DNA from: Grifola frondosa
Lineage: Eukaryota; Basidiomycota; Agaricomycetes; Polyporales; Grifolaceae
Length of the DNA stretch: 64,000 nt
Assembly (NCBI GenBank): GCA_001683735.1
Contig: LUGG01000004.1
Coordinates: forward strand, 186,001 to 250,000
Direction of reading: 5' to 3'
Part shown: positions 23,183-34,150 of the stretch, in pieces
Layout: each line of letters opens with the position of its first letter
Position numbering within the stretch: position 1 is the stretch's first letter
Notes under the pieces: generated by a model
What the model was told of the DNA's origin: nothing
Database searches by the model: none
The model's input: only the letters and a program-made list of their open reading frames with translations
Translations under genes and position numbers: made by a program

Positions 23183-24830
23183 ATGATACACCATACTGTC
23201 AACCTCGGAGGGACTGCTAAAGACATCACCGTGGGCAAGGTCGCTGTAGGTATTCTCGGTGTCCACAGATATTCAGTGCTGAAAGAGAAATACTTAGCAT
23301 GGCTTGATGATGATGACGTATGCTGTCCGCGAATGACTCACATTCTCTCCCTTACCCGCTCTCGCCTTTGTAGATGGAGAGATCCAAAGTATCCCCTCCC
23401 TGATCAGGAAGCCTTTGAGGCGATCAAAGCCGGAGTGGATGCTTTGCCTCCCGGTGCGAAGATGTTTATCAATAGCGGTTAGCACAGCAGTCATCGCATT
23501 TGATCCTCAAAGGCTGAGTCTCTGTCGTATAGGTGAATTCTACGGGCCAAACCTCTCTACCGCGAACCTCGAGCTACTGGCTCGATTCTTTGAGAAATAT
23601 CCGGAGTATGCGGAAAGGACATTCCTCTCCGTCAAGGTCAGTATATCGATCACTACTTAATTGCCACTCTCGTACTCAATCTCATGGGCAGGGCGGCATT
23701 AAACCAGGAACTTTGAGTCCCGACTCATCGTAAGCTTCTCCACATTAATCATTTTATGCAGGTCATAAATCCATACTAGTCTAGAGAACCTAAGACGAAG
23801 CGTCGACCTCATCAATGCCACACTCCGTGGAACCAAGAAGATGGATCTTTTCGAGCCCGCCCGCGTCGACACGAACATTTCCATAGAAGACGCAATGAAG
23901 AATCTCGTCCAACTAATCAAAGAACACAAGTTCGATCATATTGGTCTGTCCGAGTGCAGCGCGGACACGCTCGGACGCGCGAACGCTGTGGGTTATGGTC
24001 AAGTCTATGTCTGAGGGATGTGTTATTGACTGACGGTATTGGACGGCAGGTTTACCCGATTGCCGCCGTAGAGATTGAAGTCAGTCTGTGGTCTTACGAA
24101 CAAGAAACTAAGAGGGGTATGCGCTATGTCACACATGGCGGCATTCTTGCTGAGAAATAATGTATATAGTTCTTGCGACCGCCCAGGAGCTTGGAATTGC
24201 TGTCGCAGCTTATGCGTAAGTATTATTCAGAGCAAACTTCGCGCTGTGGGATTAACAGCTGGCTTTTAGTCCTCTCGGCAGAGGTTTCCTCACTGGTTCT
24301 ATCAAGAGTCCCGATGATATCACTGGTGGATACTAATATCTCTTGTAAATTCGCCTAGTGTTGACTTTATCGGTGAACACACCGCACAGAGGGAGATATA
24401 CGCAAACGTTTCACCCGTTTCAAGGCAGAGGTACGTTAAAGCATCACAGGAATATCTGTGCCTCGTCTTGATCAATCAGTCACTGCAGAACTTCAAGCAC
24501 AACATGGCCATAGTCGACGATATCAGGGTTCTCGCAGAGAAAAGGAATATCACCCCAGCTCAGCTGAGCATCGCGTGGATCGGCGGGCTTGGTCCACAGG
24601 TCATTCCAATGCCCGGTTCCTCGTACGAGAGTCTACCTTTTTTCCTTGAATAGATATTGATTTAAACTGTGATCAGAAACAAGAAACGCACTTTGGAAAA
24701 TTCCGCTGCGGGCGACATCGAGCTATGCCAGGATGACCTGGTGGAAGTCGCCTCGATACTCGCGAAACATGAAATCAAGGGAGACCGCTACACCGGGGCA
24801 GATCCCAAGGTGTTACACCTCTGGGGATAG
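23183..24830 (+). CDS. Aldo-keto reductase, pyridoxal-reductase-like
   Basis: Twelve exons (23183-23245, 23298-23317, 23374-23477, 23533-23636, 23692-23729, 23780-23987, 24050-24116, 24170-24215, 24270-24325, 24390-24430, 24489-24622, 24677-24830) give 344 residues with exact phases. Exon 2 is 20 bases and supplies HGLMMMT. Catalytic-type residues are seen in KMFINSGEFYG (the Tyr) and SVKGGIKPG (the Lys). NADPH-site features include SPLGRGFLTGS and the later PMPGSS. The family includes Schizosaccharomyces pyridoxal reductase (Plr1), which converts pyridoxal to pyridoxine; the substrate here is inferred. A decayed copy of its 3' end follows at about 25020-25197. Confidence 0.9.
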
Positions 24831-25019
24831 GTTCCTACGGATGCTAAGGATTCGTTCTGTCAATTCATACCGGCGTAGCAGTGTTGCGGGTTGTATTACT
24901 ATGATTTCATCGGCAGTAAGGAACATTTTACTACGTGGTCTTCCATGCTCGTACGTTAAGGGTTGACGTCGTGATAATCCTGTCATATCGTAATTTCCTT
25001 TTCGTCATCGCTCGCCCAG

Positions 25020-25197
25020 TCTCGTGCCTCTCGGTGCTCAATGCGTGAACAGGAAGAAGATGCGTGCGCTGGAAAATACGCTGCGGCCGACATCAAGCTG
25101 ATTCGGGATGACCTGGTAGAGCTCGCAGCTGTCCCCGAGGGGTACGAGGTGCGGGGGGACCATTCCAACGAAGATGTTGCCCTCCTCTGGGGATGAC
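25020..25197 (+). pseudogene. Remnant of a second aldo-keto reductase (last exons only)
   Basis: The sequence resembles the end of the preceding gene: KK-ALENT, then after a one-base loss ADIKLIRDDLVELAAVPEGY and finally DVALLWG and a TGA at 25195-25197, matching GDIELCQDDLVEVASILAKH and VLHLWG of the intact gene. Upstream a VPLGA segment may correspond to the PMPGSS region. No earlier exons are present. The break is at AATACGCT, not in a homopolymer, so real decay is likely. Confidence 0.7.
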
Positions 25198-25553
25198 AGT
25201 ACGCGGAATTTGATTTTCAAGCTTGCAAATTTTGTACGCCCATCATATGCGGGCAACATGAGTATTTTGTGCTTCGGCGGTGAGCGCTGTTCTCGCAGGG
25301 TCAATATTCAATGTTCAACGTTCAATGTTGATGAATGCGGATCATGGAAAGGTAGATCTATAGATCCGAGCAGACTTATCTTATCTTGAGTCTGAGATCT
25401 GTGTGATAACTGGCAGAATATTGTCCGAGTCATGATCGGGTTGCAAAATACAAAAATTCGTAGAGTGCCAGCTTGCACCATTGCACCATCCTACTTCGCT
25501 GTCTGCGACCCTCCTAGAGTCTCCGCTACTTTCAAATAAATACCCCTCACAAA
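25198..25553. other. Intergenic, promoter of asparagine synthetase
   Basis: Contains short direct repeats around 25308-25330 (variants of TTCAATGTT). Nothing else recognisable. Confidence 0.45.
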
Positions 25554-27887
25554 ATGTGTGGAATTGTCATTGCGCACGGGATAGACAACCCCGCCGCAGA
25601 AAGGCCTCGCCTCATCGCCTGTGCGAAGAAAATTCGCCATCGTGGTCCTGACTGGTCTGGCTGCTACAGCGGGAAGCAGACAATTCTTGCGCATGAACGC
25701 TTGGCTATAGTTGGTGTCGGTTCGTGTCATGTCCTTCTCCAGTTGATTATCCTTGACGTTATCCTCAGACACCGGGGCACAACCGCTCGTGAGTAGCGAC
25801 GGTCGCATCATCCTTGCTGTCAACGGCGAGATCTACAACCACATAAAACTGCGCGCCGGTTTGAAGCACCCATACAAGTTCAAGACGCACTCTGACTGCG
25901 AGGTCATCATCCCTCTTGTATGTTTCTTTTTCCACACCACTCGCAGTGGTCTGATCATTGCACGCGTGAATCCAGTACGAAGAACTCGACAAGGATCTCT
26001 GCCCTCTTCTCGATGGCATGTTCTCCTTTGTTCTCCTCGACGAGTCCGTCACTCCTCCTCGTATCATCGCCGCACGCGATCCTATTGGTATCACAACACT
26101 CTACCAAGGTTGGAGCTCCAAACGACCCGGCGCCACCTTCTTCGCGTCCGAGCTCAAGGCACTCATCGACGAATGTGACAAGATCATCTCGTTCCCTCCG
26201 GGACACGTGTACGACAGCCGTGACCAGTCGACAACGCGCTATTACAAGCCGACCTGGTGGAACGGCGACCTCGAAGGACCCGACGCGACTATCCCGACCA
26301 ACCACACCGATCTCACCAAGCTGCGCGAGTCGTTGGAGGAGGCCGTGCGCAAGCGGCTGATGTCCGAGGTGCCTTATGGTGTCTTGCTTAGCGGTGGTCT
26401 CGATAGCAGTTTGATTGCGTCCATCGCGGCGCGAGAAACGGAGAAGGTTGCGCAGGCTCAGGCAGAGGCAAGACGGAAAAAACTTGTTGAGGCGCGCAGC
26501 GGGCCCCCTACTCCAGATGAGGATGGCGTGACTGAGTACGGTATGTTATATTTTCGTAGTGCGTGTGAGTCGAGATATTGACAAATCTCTCTTTCAGAAA
26601 CAATTACTTCTTGGCCTCAGCTGCACTCGTTTTCAATCGGTCTTGAAAACTCGCCCGACTTGCTGGCCGCTAGGAAGGCGGCGCATTTTCTGGGAACGGT
26701 CCACCATGAATATGTCTTCACAGTGCAGGAAGGCCTCGACGCCATTCCTGATGTTATCTACCACCTGGAGACGTACGACGTGACGACACTCCGCGCAAGC
26801 ACGCCTATGTATCTTCTAAGCAGGAAAATCAAGGCCATGGGTGTGAAGATGGTTCTCAGTGGTGAAGGCTCTGACGAGATCTTTGGCGGTCAGTCTCCGC
26901 AGTTTTTTGCTTCGAGTCATCCTGACATCGGTTATCACATCTTCCAGGCTATTTGTATTTCCATGCCGCGCCGGATCCTGCTTCCTTCCACCAGGAGTGT
27001 GTCCGGCGTGTCAAGAACCTCCACACATCTGACTGTCTGCGTGCGAACAAGTGAGCTGCGCTCGACTCCGTCACAGTTCTCTTCCTAATATTCTTAGGTC
27101 AACAATGGCTTGGGGTCTCGAGGCCCGAGTACCCTTCCTGGACAAGGCTTTCCTTGAGGTCGCAATGAACATTGACCCCAAGGAGAAGATGTTTAGCAAG
27201 GGCACCGCCCAGCAAGTCGATGAAGACGGGTGCCCCAAAATGGAAAAGGTTGGATTATACTTAACCTATATGCCGAGATGATCCATCTGACATGTGGTGT
27301 TCCAGTACATCCTGCGGAAGGCATTTGATTGCGCTCCTGACGGCAAGGTTAGTCGCAATCTTCTTCTCGCGCAACGTGGGTTAATTCTTAAGGAAATGTA
27401 GCCGTATCTTCCTCGTTCTATTCTCTGGAGGCAAAAGGAACAGTTCTCCGACGGTGTGGGTTACTCGTGGATAGACGGGTAAGCTAGAATTTCGTTAGCA
27501 GTTCCAGCTAGAACTGACGGCCTCTTCTAGCATCAAAGACCATGCTGCTGCGGTCGTTTCTGATGAGGCATTCGCGAAACGCGCCGAACGGTGGCCGGAA
27601 CACACACCCGATACCAAAGAAGCGTACTTCATTCGTGACATCTTCGACGGTAACTCACGCTCTTGTTGATATGTTCTGCTGACCTGATTATGAATTTCCA
27701 GGGCTCTTCCCCCCGGCTGCTGCTGAGACTGCCGTCCGGTATGTTGCCATATGACCTCTGTTCTCGTTGAAGTGCTGAACCCATGTAATCGCATAGATGG
27801 ATTCCCCGCGGAGATTGGGGATGCTCGTCAGACCCCAGCGGACGGAGTGTGAGTATACACAACGCGGCGTATGAGACATCGAGTTAG
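25554..27887 (+). CDS. ASN1: Asparagine synthetase (glutamine-hydrolysing)
   Basis: Eleven exons (25554-25719, 25769-25917, 25976-26540, 26598-26888, 26948-27050, 27098-27248, 27307-27348, 27402-27478, 27531-27649, 27702-27738, 27797-27887) give 596 residues with exact phases. The glutaminase domain begins MCGIV with the catalytic Cys2 and includes [10 protein letters not shown] and [10 protein letters not shown]. The synthetase domain holds the PP-loop [26 protein letters not shown], and EARVPFLDK. The C-terminus ends in the family-typical [16 protein letters not shown]. It makes asparagine from aspartate, glutamine and ATP. Confidence 0.96.
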
Positions 27888-28307
27888 CGAAAGGGCGAGC
27901 AGCGTCGTAATACATGTTAAATCTAGACCAAATATAGGTGATAATCGGACAAAGATGTTAAAGAGTGTGTCCGTGATGCCCCGAGATGCGTTTGTGAATG
28001 GAACATGCGTGTGTTGAAGGCGGAGAGAACTTCAGAGAGTGAGAGATAGGTATGATTATGAGATAGACAGCACAACGAGAGTGATCAGATATTAGGGGAA
28101 TGCATGAGTGAATAGAGAATAAGGAGTGATACGGTATCATCAACTATGGGTACTCAGTGACAATGACGAGAACAAGAACAGCATATCAAGCACGCGCGTG
28201 CCAGACCATAGAGACAGTGAAGAGAGTTGGCCATGAAATAGATCCGTGGAAGCGTGAAACATGAGAGGAGAGACGTGAATGAAGGATATCCGGAGACGTC
28301 TATGGAT
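27888..28307. other. Intergenic between two convergent genes, no gene seen
   Basis: 3' flanks of asparagine synthetase and the RhoGEF gene. AT-rich, no motif-bearing frame. Confidence 0.5.
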
Positions 28308-31300
28308 TCAGGCGTTCAGGGAGGGATCTTGCGCAATGATCTGGCGATAGAAGCCAACACCAGAGTCTTCTGATGGCGCAGGAGATGCCAATGACTTGGT
28401 GGCTACCGTCGTCCGAGTTGCTGCACTCGTCTGCGAGATATTGCGAGTGCGCTTGGGGACAGGGGTAGTAGACGCTGGGGGCGGGGAGCGTGTACTGCCA
28501 TCCCATGCTGGCCGTTCGCCTCTCGTGACAGTAGCCTTGACCGTTGAGTGGCCTTCATCTGAGTGAGCCGGAGGCCGCCTATTCACAGGGGTAGCCTGTG
28601 TGCGCCGGCTTGCTGGACGTCCTCCTGAGGCCGAGTCACCGGAGACAAGTCGTGTGCCAAACTTGGCGTTCGCAGAAGACTCGCGCGCATACGCGGTGGG
28701 GGTTGTAGCTCCGCCTCGGCGGACACCATTGCCAGTGAGCTGCCTGGGTTTGATGATGGGCTTCTGAAGAGTGACTTTGTCCGCTCCCCAGTAAGAAAAG
28801 CTCATCTTGCTCTTCCGGTCCGAGTCGTCCGATTCTACTCCTCTGTCCTCGTCTTCCGGCATGGGGACAATACGGGGCTGTACGCCGGAATGCACTTGTT
28901 GCCGTGATCGAACGACACTATGCAGGTAATCAGCACACCCGGCAACTGAAGAATTGAGAGTGCTTACTCCTCCATCGAGACTACGCCTTCCCGAGGCTGC
29001 ACTACATCACCGATTGCCCAAGTCTCGATCTATGCAGCGCATGAGTTCCTGATCGCCAGCATTGCAGACACAAACACAAACCTTGATGAATTTATACATA
29101 TTGCGAGGCTTCGTATGCGTGCTCCGCCTGCCGGTAGTTGCATACTTGGCCTTGCCTTGGAGCTCTGGCAGCGAATTCGTTCGAGAATTCGTCGCAGCAA
29201 CCAAGGGCAGAGACGTGGTTCCCGTCCGCTGGCACCGCAACACGACGTCGTTAAAGACTACCAGCCACAGATCCTTCTTGCTGCCAATGCCGTTACTCCC
29301 TGCTTGGAGGACGTCACTCAATCTCTTGAACGACGTCTTGCCCTTCACGCCTTTGGGATTCTGTGACGCGACAGGAGGGGTGGACGATGGTTTCGCAGAC
29401 GGATCTGTCAATGGATTGACACCCATCACCGGCCGCTCTTCCATCAGGACTCGCGACGGTTTTGGCACCATGAGCTGTTTGACTTTGTCCAAGCCCTCAA
29501 TACGCGCAAATACGTCTCGGGTCTTGTCCCGTTCTTCCTTCTGGATCTTCTCGTCCTCAATACTCCGCACGATGGTCTCCACCTCCGCAACCATTTGCAG
29601 CGTGCTTTCGTACTCGAACGTGCTCGGGTCCGTGTGGAAGAGGAGATTCTGGAAGAGGAGGGGATATTTCAGCAGCCGCTGAAACGGCTTCGACAGTGAT
29701 ATCGCAAGGCCAGTTTCGCCCTTCTCAGATGCAATGATCTCCAACCTCTGCAGATATTGGCATATCTTCATCCACTGGTCCGCGTCTTGCTTTTTCGGCT
29801 TCTTAGTGGCACTGGCCGTAGATAACGCGTTGTCAACCTGCTCTAGCGCCCTTTCGAGATGCAGGACGTAGGTGGCATAACCATGCAGGATATGGGACTG
29901 CACAGTTGGCGCAATGTCAAGCCATGGTTACACGTCAGTAATATCAATGGTAACTCACATTGGAGACGAAAACATCTGCTAGGGAACGGACAAGGGGATA
30001 TTGCTCCTCGTACCTCTTCCTTAGGCCCTCGCTGAGCCGGACATGGCCCTCGAGGATACCACCTTCAATAACTTCTAGACATTTTCGTAGGTCCTCGGGG
30101 ATCTGGTTGGGCGGGACTGCTCCGTTCACGATGGCGTCTGTTGTCGGCGGTTTCTGCTTCAATGTCCGGAGAACGCGCGAAGTCGTTGTCTCTTTCGAGT
30201 CTCGCTCTGGAAAGAACGATTGTCGACCGAGTGATTGCGTCGAGGATGTCATCAGATTCATCCGTGGGGGCGGTGGTAGCGACTGATGCGACCTCGAAGG
30301 GAAGGGGACAGACTTACCGGCGCCTGTACGCATCGCTGTGCTGCCATATGGTGAACGAGGATGGTTGTGCTTCGCGGCTTGACTCATAGCGCCTGTCTTC
30401 TGACGGGACGAGGAAAATCCGGCACCTAGTCTATCATCTGCTTCGTCTTCTTCCTCAGAGTTCATGGATTCCCCGTCAATATTCGGATGATTATCCTCCT
30501 TTTTGGTTGGGGCAATAGAGACTTGGCCAGTCGGGGAGTCCGAGCGGAAGCCTAACGGCGAAAGGAAGCGAGCAGCAATAGGAAGGTGATCTAGGGACTC
30601 GCGGGGGTATCTGAACGTGGAAAATCTTCGTAGTCTACTGGTGTTGGAGACGAAACTGGCGTAGCAATGTATGGGTGTAGGAGAGGTTCGATAAATGTCT
30701 CCTTCAACTTGAGCAACTCACTAACATATCTATGTTCCAGTTAATATGCTATTGAACACGATGAGACTATAGAATGGACGAACCGTTCCTCGCTCGCAAC
30801 AATTTCCCATAAGACTTCCTGTCGTGTGCGCTCTCGTTGGCCGAGGTTGGAAACGAGGTCCTCTTCGGCGCCTTCGCTCCATGACTGTGCGGCGAGGATG
30901 CGACTGCTTGCGTTGCTCATCTGAGAATACGGCGTGCCCGAGCGCAGGGACTGGTGCAGAGACGCGCCGTCGCCATACTGTTTTCCCGGATATGGAGATG
31001 TGGTTGTGCGTGTGGAAGCTGCCTTGTTATTCGACTTGAGCGTCGACGCGACATCTGTTCGGGAGGAAGCCGCGGTAGATGTCGAGCCGCGCGTGTCCTT
31101 GGTATGGGCGGCATGGAAGCGAGAGACAGTAGATTTCGCTGGAGCACCGTTAGCAGGCGTCGGGGTCTCCGCGCCGGGCAGAGGGCGATCTAGTGGAGGC
31201 GTAGGAGTAGGAGGGGGAGAGAGGAACGCAACTTTCTTCTGGGCATCGGAATTTCCAAAATTCGCGCCCGAGCTACCGTTGGCGGCAGCTCTGCGCGAGC

Positions 31301-31657
31301 TGCGACCTGCGGAGTCAGGCTCAGGGCGAGAATGGGGCAGCGGAGACACCATTTCCGTGATTGGAGTATTCTCCTTGGAGTCGGATGGGGGGAGGGGAGA
31401 TATTGTCGCGATTGGAGTTGTGGTGCAAGAAGAGTCGGTTGAAGACGAGCAGGGCTCGTCGATGGGGGGAGAGGGCGGCCTGACAAGTCAGGAAGAGGCT
31501 TAAAGGAGCTGATAGTAGTAGGCGTGGATGTTGCACGCTGAGGAGGCCAGTCCCGCAGAGGAGGGAGCTGGGGTATCTTCTCCTTCTGGAGGACATCTTT
31601 GTCTCTATCCTTGTCCTTCGTGAGGCCGCGATTCAAACGATTAAGAAATGCTTTCAT
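28308..31657 (-). CDS. Rho guanine nucleotide exchange factor (DH and PH-like domains), two apparent frameshifts
   Basis: Exons on the complement are 30784-31657, 29959-30729, 29082-29897, 28968-29029 and 28308-28917. After a Ser/Pro-rich N-terminus of about 270 residues the DH domain starts (RQEVLWEIVASEERYVSELL). It is interrupted by about 185 low-complexity residues, resumes with CLEVIEGGILEGHVRLSEGL, and contains the core KPFQRLLKYPLLFQNLLFHT. A PH-like segment (KKDLWLVVFNDVVLRCQRT) and a Ser/Arg-rich tail follow. The product should activate a Rho-type GTPase. The frame breaks twice, at a six-base run (31464-31469) and a five-base run (30603-30607); adding one base to each makes all phases exact (1,044 residues). 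Confidence 0.85.
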
Positions 31658-31874
31658 AGCTTGATATACAGCGGCTGACCGCTCTGCAGAGCTCCAGATT
31701 GAAAAACTAGCGTAGTGAAGGGCTGCGGGAGAGGGAGAAGAAACGTGGAGACAGCGCCGACTACCAACTTGAACTCGAGGCGACTAAGTCACTATATACA
31801 ACAACACAGTGACCGTCACAACCGTCCCATCTCCTCGTGCCGCCCCACTACTTAAACTGCCTTTCCTCCATCCC
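31658..31874. promoter_or_regulatory. Short bidirectional promoter
   Basis: Only 217 bases separate the start codons of the RhoGEF (minus) and the methyltransferase (plus). The two genes must share most of their promoter. Confidence 0.55.
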
Positions 31875-32826
31875 ATGCTGTTCTCCCGTCCCGCCCATCA
31901 AACAAAGCACCTCCCTTTGCTTGACTACAACTTCCGCGATTTCTGTCTTCACCTTGCTCAATTGGACGACGGAGTGACAAACGGCAGCGCTCTCTGGCTC
32001 GGCGCCCAATGTCTCACGTTATACCTTTTTGAGGTACTCAAAATCAAATCCTCTCGCACAGCAGCCGGGAACCGGCCTAAGGCGATTGAACTGGGGAGCG
32101 GTATAGGATTGTCCGCGTGCGTGTTTCGCTAGCCGTGCAATGTTTTCTTGGCCGACTCCAACCGGTATTCCTCTTTCTTCACCCATGAACACGCTATCTA
32201 GACTCGCTCTCAGTGCTATGGGATGGGATGTTATAGCCACGGACTTACCGGAGGTCATATCTTCCGTACTATCCAACAATATCTCCCGCAATCTCTCACA
32301 ATTACCTGATGGCTGCGGCACTATCCAAGTCCGCATTCTGAATTGGGCAGTGTCTCCAGACCAATGGGTTTGGGACAACGACAGAGTCATCGGCTCCCCG
32401 TCTCCACAATTCCCATCTGAAGCAACGGCAGAGGGTGAACGGTTACAGCCGCCCTTCGACTTGATCATCTCCTCGGACACACTTTACTCGCGGGCTTTGG
32501 TGCAGCCGCTGCTTCGTACGCTTCACAGTCTCTGCATGTTGTCCGTCAACTCGTCTTCGCCTCCCCGCTCACCAGTTGTCTATCTTTGCGTTGAACGGCG
32601 GGATCCGGTCTTAATAGATCAAGCGCTTTCCGACGCAAAAACCAAATGGAATTTCGATGTCGAACGTGTCCCTCATAAGAAGGTTGCTAAAGCTATGGCA
32701 AAAGGAGGCATAAAATGGGAAAGGGAAGACTGGGATGGGGTTGAAATATGGAAGCTCAGTCTTCGCCGGGAAAACGAGAACACGAATCATTTGCCAGTGC
32801 CATCTGGTCGCGACAACCATGCCTGA
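31875..32826 (+). CDS. METTL21-like protein lysine methyltransferase
   Basis: Exons 31875-32116 and 32202-32826 give 288 residues with exact phases. The seven-beta-strand SAM fold is shown by LWLGAQCLTLYLFEVL, the motif I Gly-rich loop AIELGSGIGLSALALSAMGW, and the acidic post-I motif VIATDLPEV. The motif II region PFDLIISSDTLYSRALVQPL (usually DVVY in the family) is followed by CVERRDPVLID. These are features of Methyltransf_16 proteins, which methylate lysines on eEF1A, Hsp70, VCP or histones; the target here is unknown. An in-frame stretch upstream of 31875 has no ATG. Confidence 0.85.
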
Positions 32827-33005
32827 GATGAAAGTTGCGCGACGCATAGAACGATACGAGTAGCGTGTATCATTCGCGACCGCTGTAGTGCAAAACATGG
32901 CGAGCATATACAAGATGGAGGGGCATATTCATACCGACAATCGGTTGTACTTGGTCATCCGACGACAATATCCGGGAGAAGCCGAAAGGTATGGGCAGTA
33001 TGGTA

Positions 33006-33920
33006 TCAGAACGCATGCAGTGCTTCCCCGTGCAGAAGTGCGCCGTTGTGCTTGCTGAATCGCGCCTTCAACTCAGCAATGTCCCTGATGAATCAACGTG
33101 AAAATCCGGCTCATACATGGATGTCAAAGGTCGAAAACTTACATGTCGCTGCTAGAATCGTCGTCGTCATCGTCATCATCTTCTTCCTCGTCGTAGTAGG
33201 TCTCTTCGTCTTCGTCGAAGTCCATATCTTCTCGGCGCGTGGCGACCAATCTCAAAGTTCGGTCAAAGCCATGGCTCGACTAGGTCACAGATATAAGCAC
33301 GAAGACCATCGTAAGGAGCCAGCGACAAACATGTACTTACAAGATCCCTCCAAGTCTCCTCTTCGTCGTTCTCCGTCTGCAACTGATAAATTTGCATAAA
33401 CCCCTTAAATCTGCACGTTGGTAGCAGATAAGTTAGTCCATTAGATATCGAACATCCATATCACCTGCAAGCATGCAAGAAAAATCTTACGTTAAACCTC
33501 CGTCATCGTTTACATCCAAAAATTCGATCAACTCTTCCTTAGTTTCGTCATCAAACGGGGCGCCATTCGTGTCCGATGCCCACGCATCCAAGCCCACATT
33601 AGATAGATATGCATCTTCAGGAGGCACCAGCAACTCTGGACGTTTTTGCGAAGGGGAAGGAGGCGGCGGTGGCGGCGAGCAGTATTTGGCGAATATGTGT
33701 TTCAGGCAAAATTCGAGCTGGAATACGATTTCCAGTCTATACCGGCGCAGAAAGCCGCAAGAACAACGAAGACACAACATACCTCCTCTGATATCGCACC
33801 GTCGTCGTCCAATAGCTGCACCCCAGCTTCGCGGGCATTCCTCCGCCCTTGTCTCGAATCGGGCTCGGGAGTCTCAGGACGGGGAGATCCCCAGCGGTAG
33901 CCATCCATCTCATCAAACAT
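33006..33920 (-). CDS. Acidic EF-hand-like protein, function unknown
   Basis: Five exons on the complement (33783-33920, 33491-33717, 33341-33410, 33143-33279, 33006-33084) give 216 residues with exact phases. The N-terminus is MFDEMDGYRWGSPRP. A proline run lies in the middle. A single recognisable EF-hand-like loop sits at IEFLDVNDDGGLTFKGFMQI, with Asp, Asn, Asp and Gly in ligand spacing, preceded by a degenerate helical region. A long acidic run of Glu and Asp follows, then a short basic C-terminus. I do not know the family. It might bind calcium or act as an adaptor, but that is only inferred from the loop. Confidence 0.8.
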
Positions 33921-34150
33921 TTTGACAAGGCAGGCTAAAAAGAGTGATGAACACGATAAACCAAGGAATTGAGAGCAGATGGAAGGAGCTAAAATCTCCT
34001 AGCTATGGTGAGTAGACGATGAACGCGTTTGGTTTGAGGCGCTGAGCAAACATCAACTTCCGGAAAAGGAGTGAATTGGCCACGTGCGGGATTCCATCCT
34101 TGTGGCGCCGGCGCACCCAGACGGACTTGCGCCTCGAATCTCTTACCACC
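33921..34150. promoter_or_regulatory. Short bidirectional promoter
   Basis: 230 bases between the divergent start codons of the EF-hand-like gene and PRP28. Confidence 0.5.
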
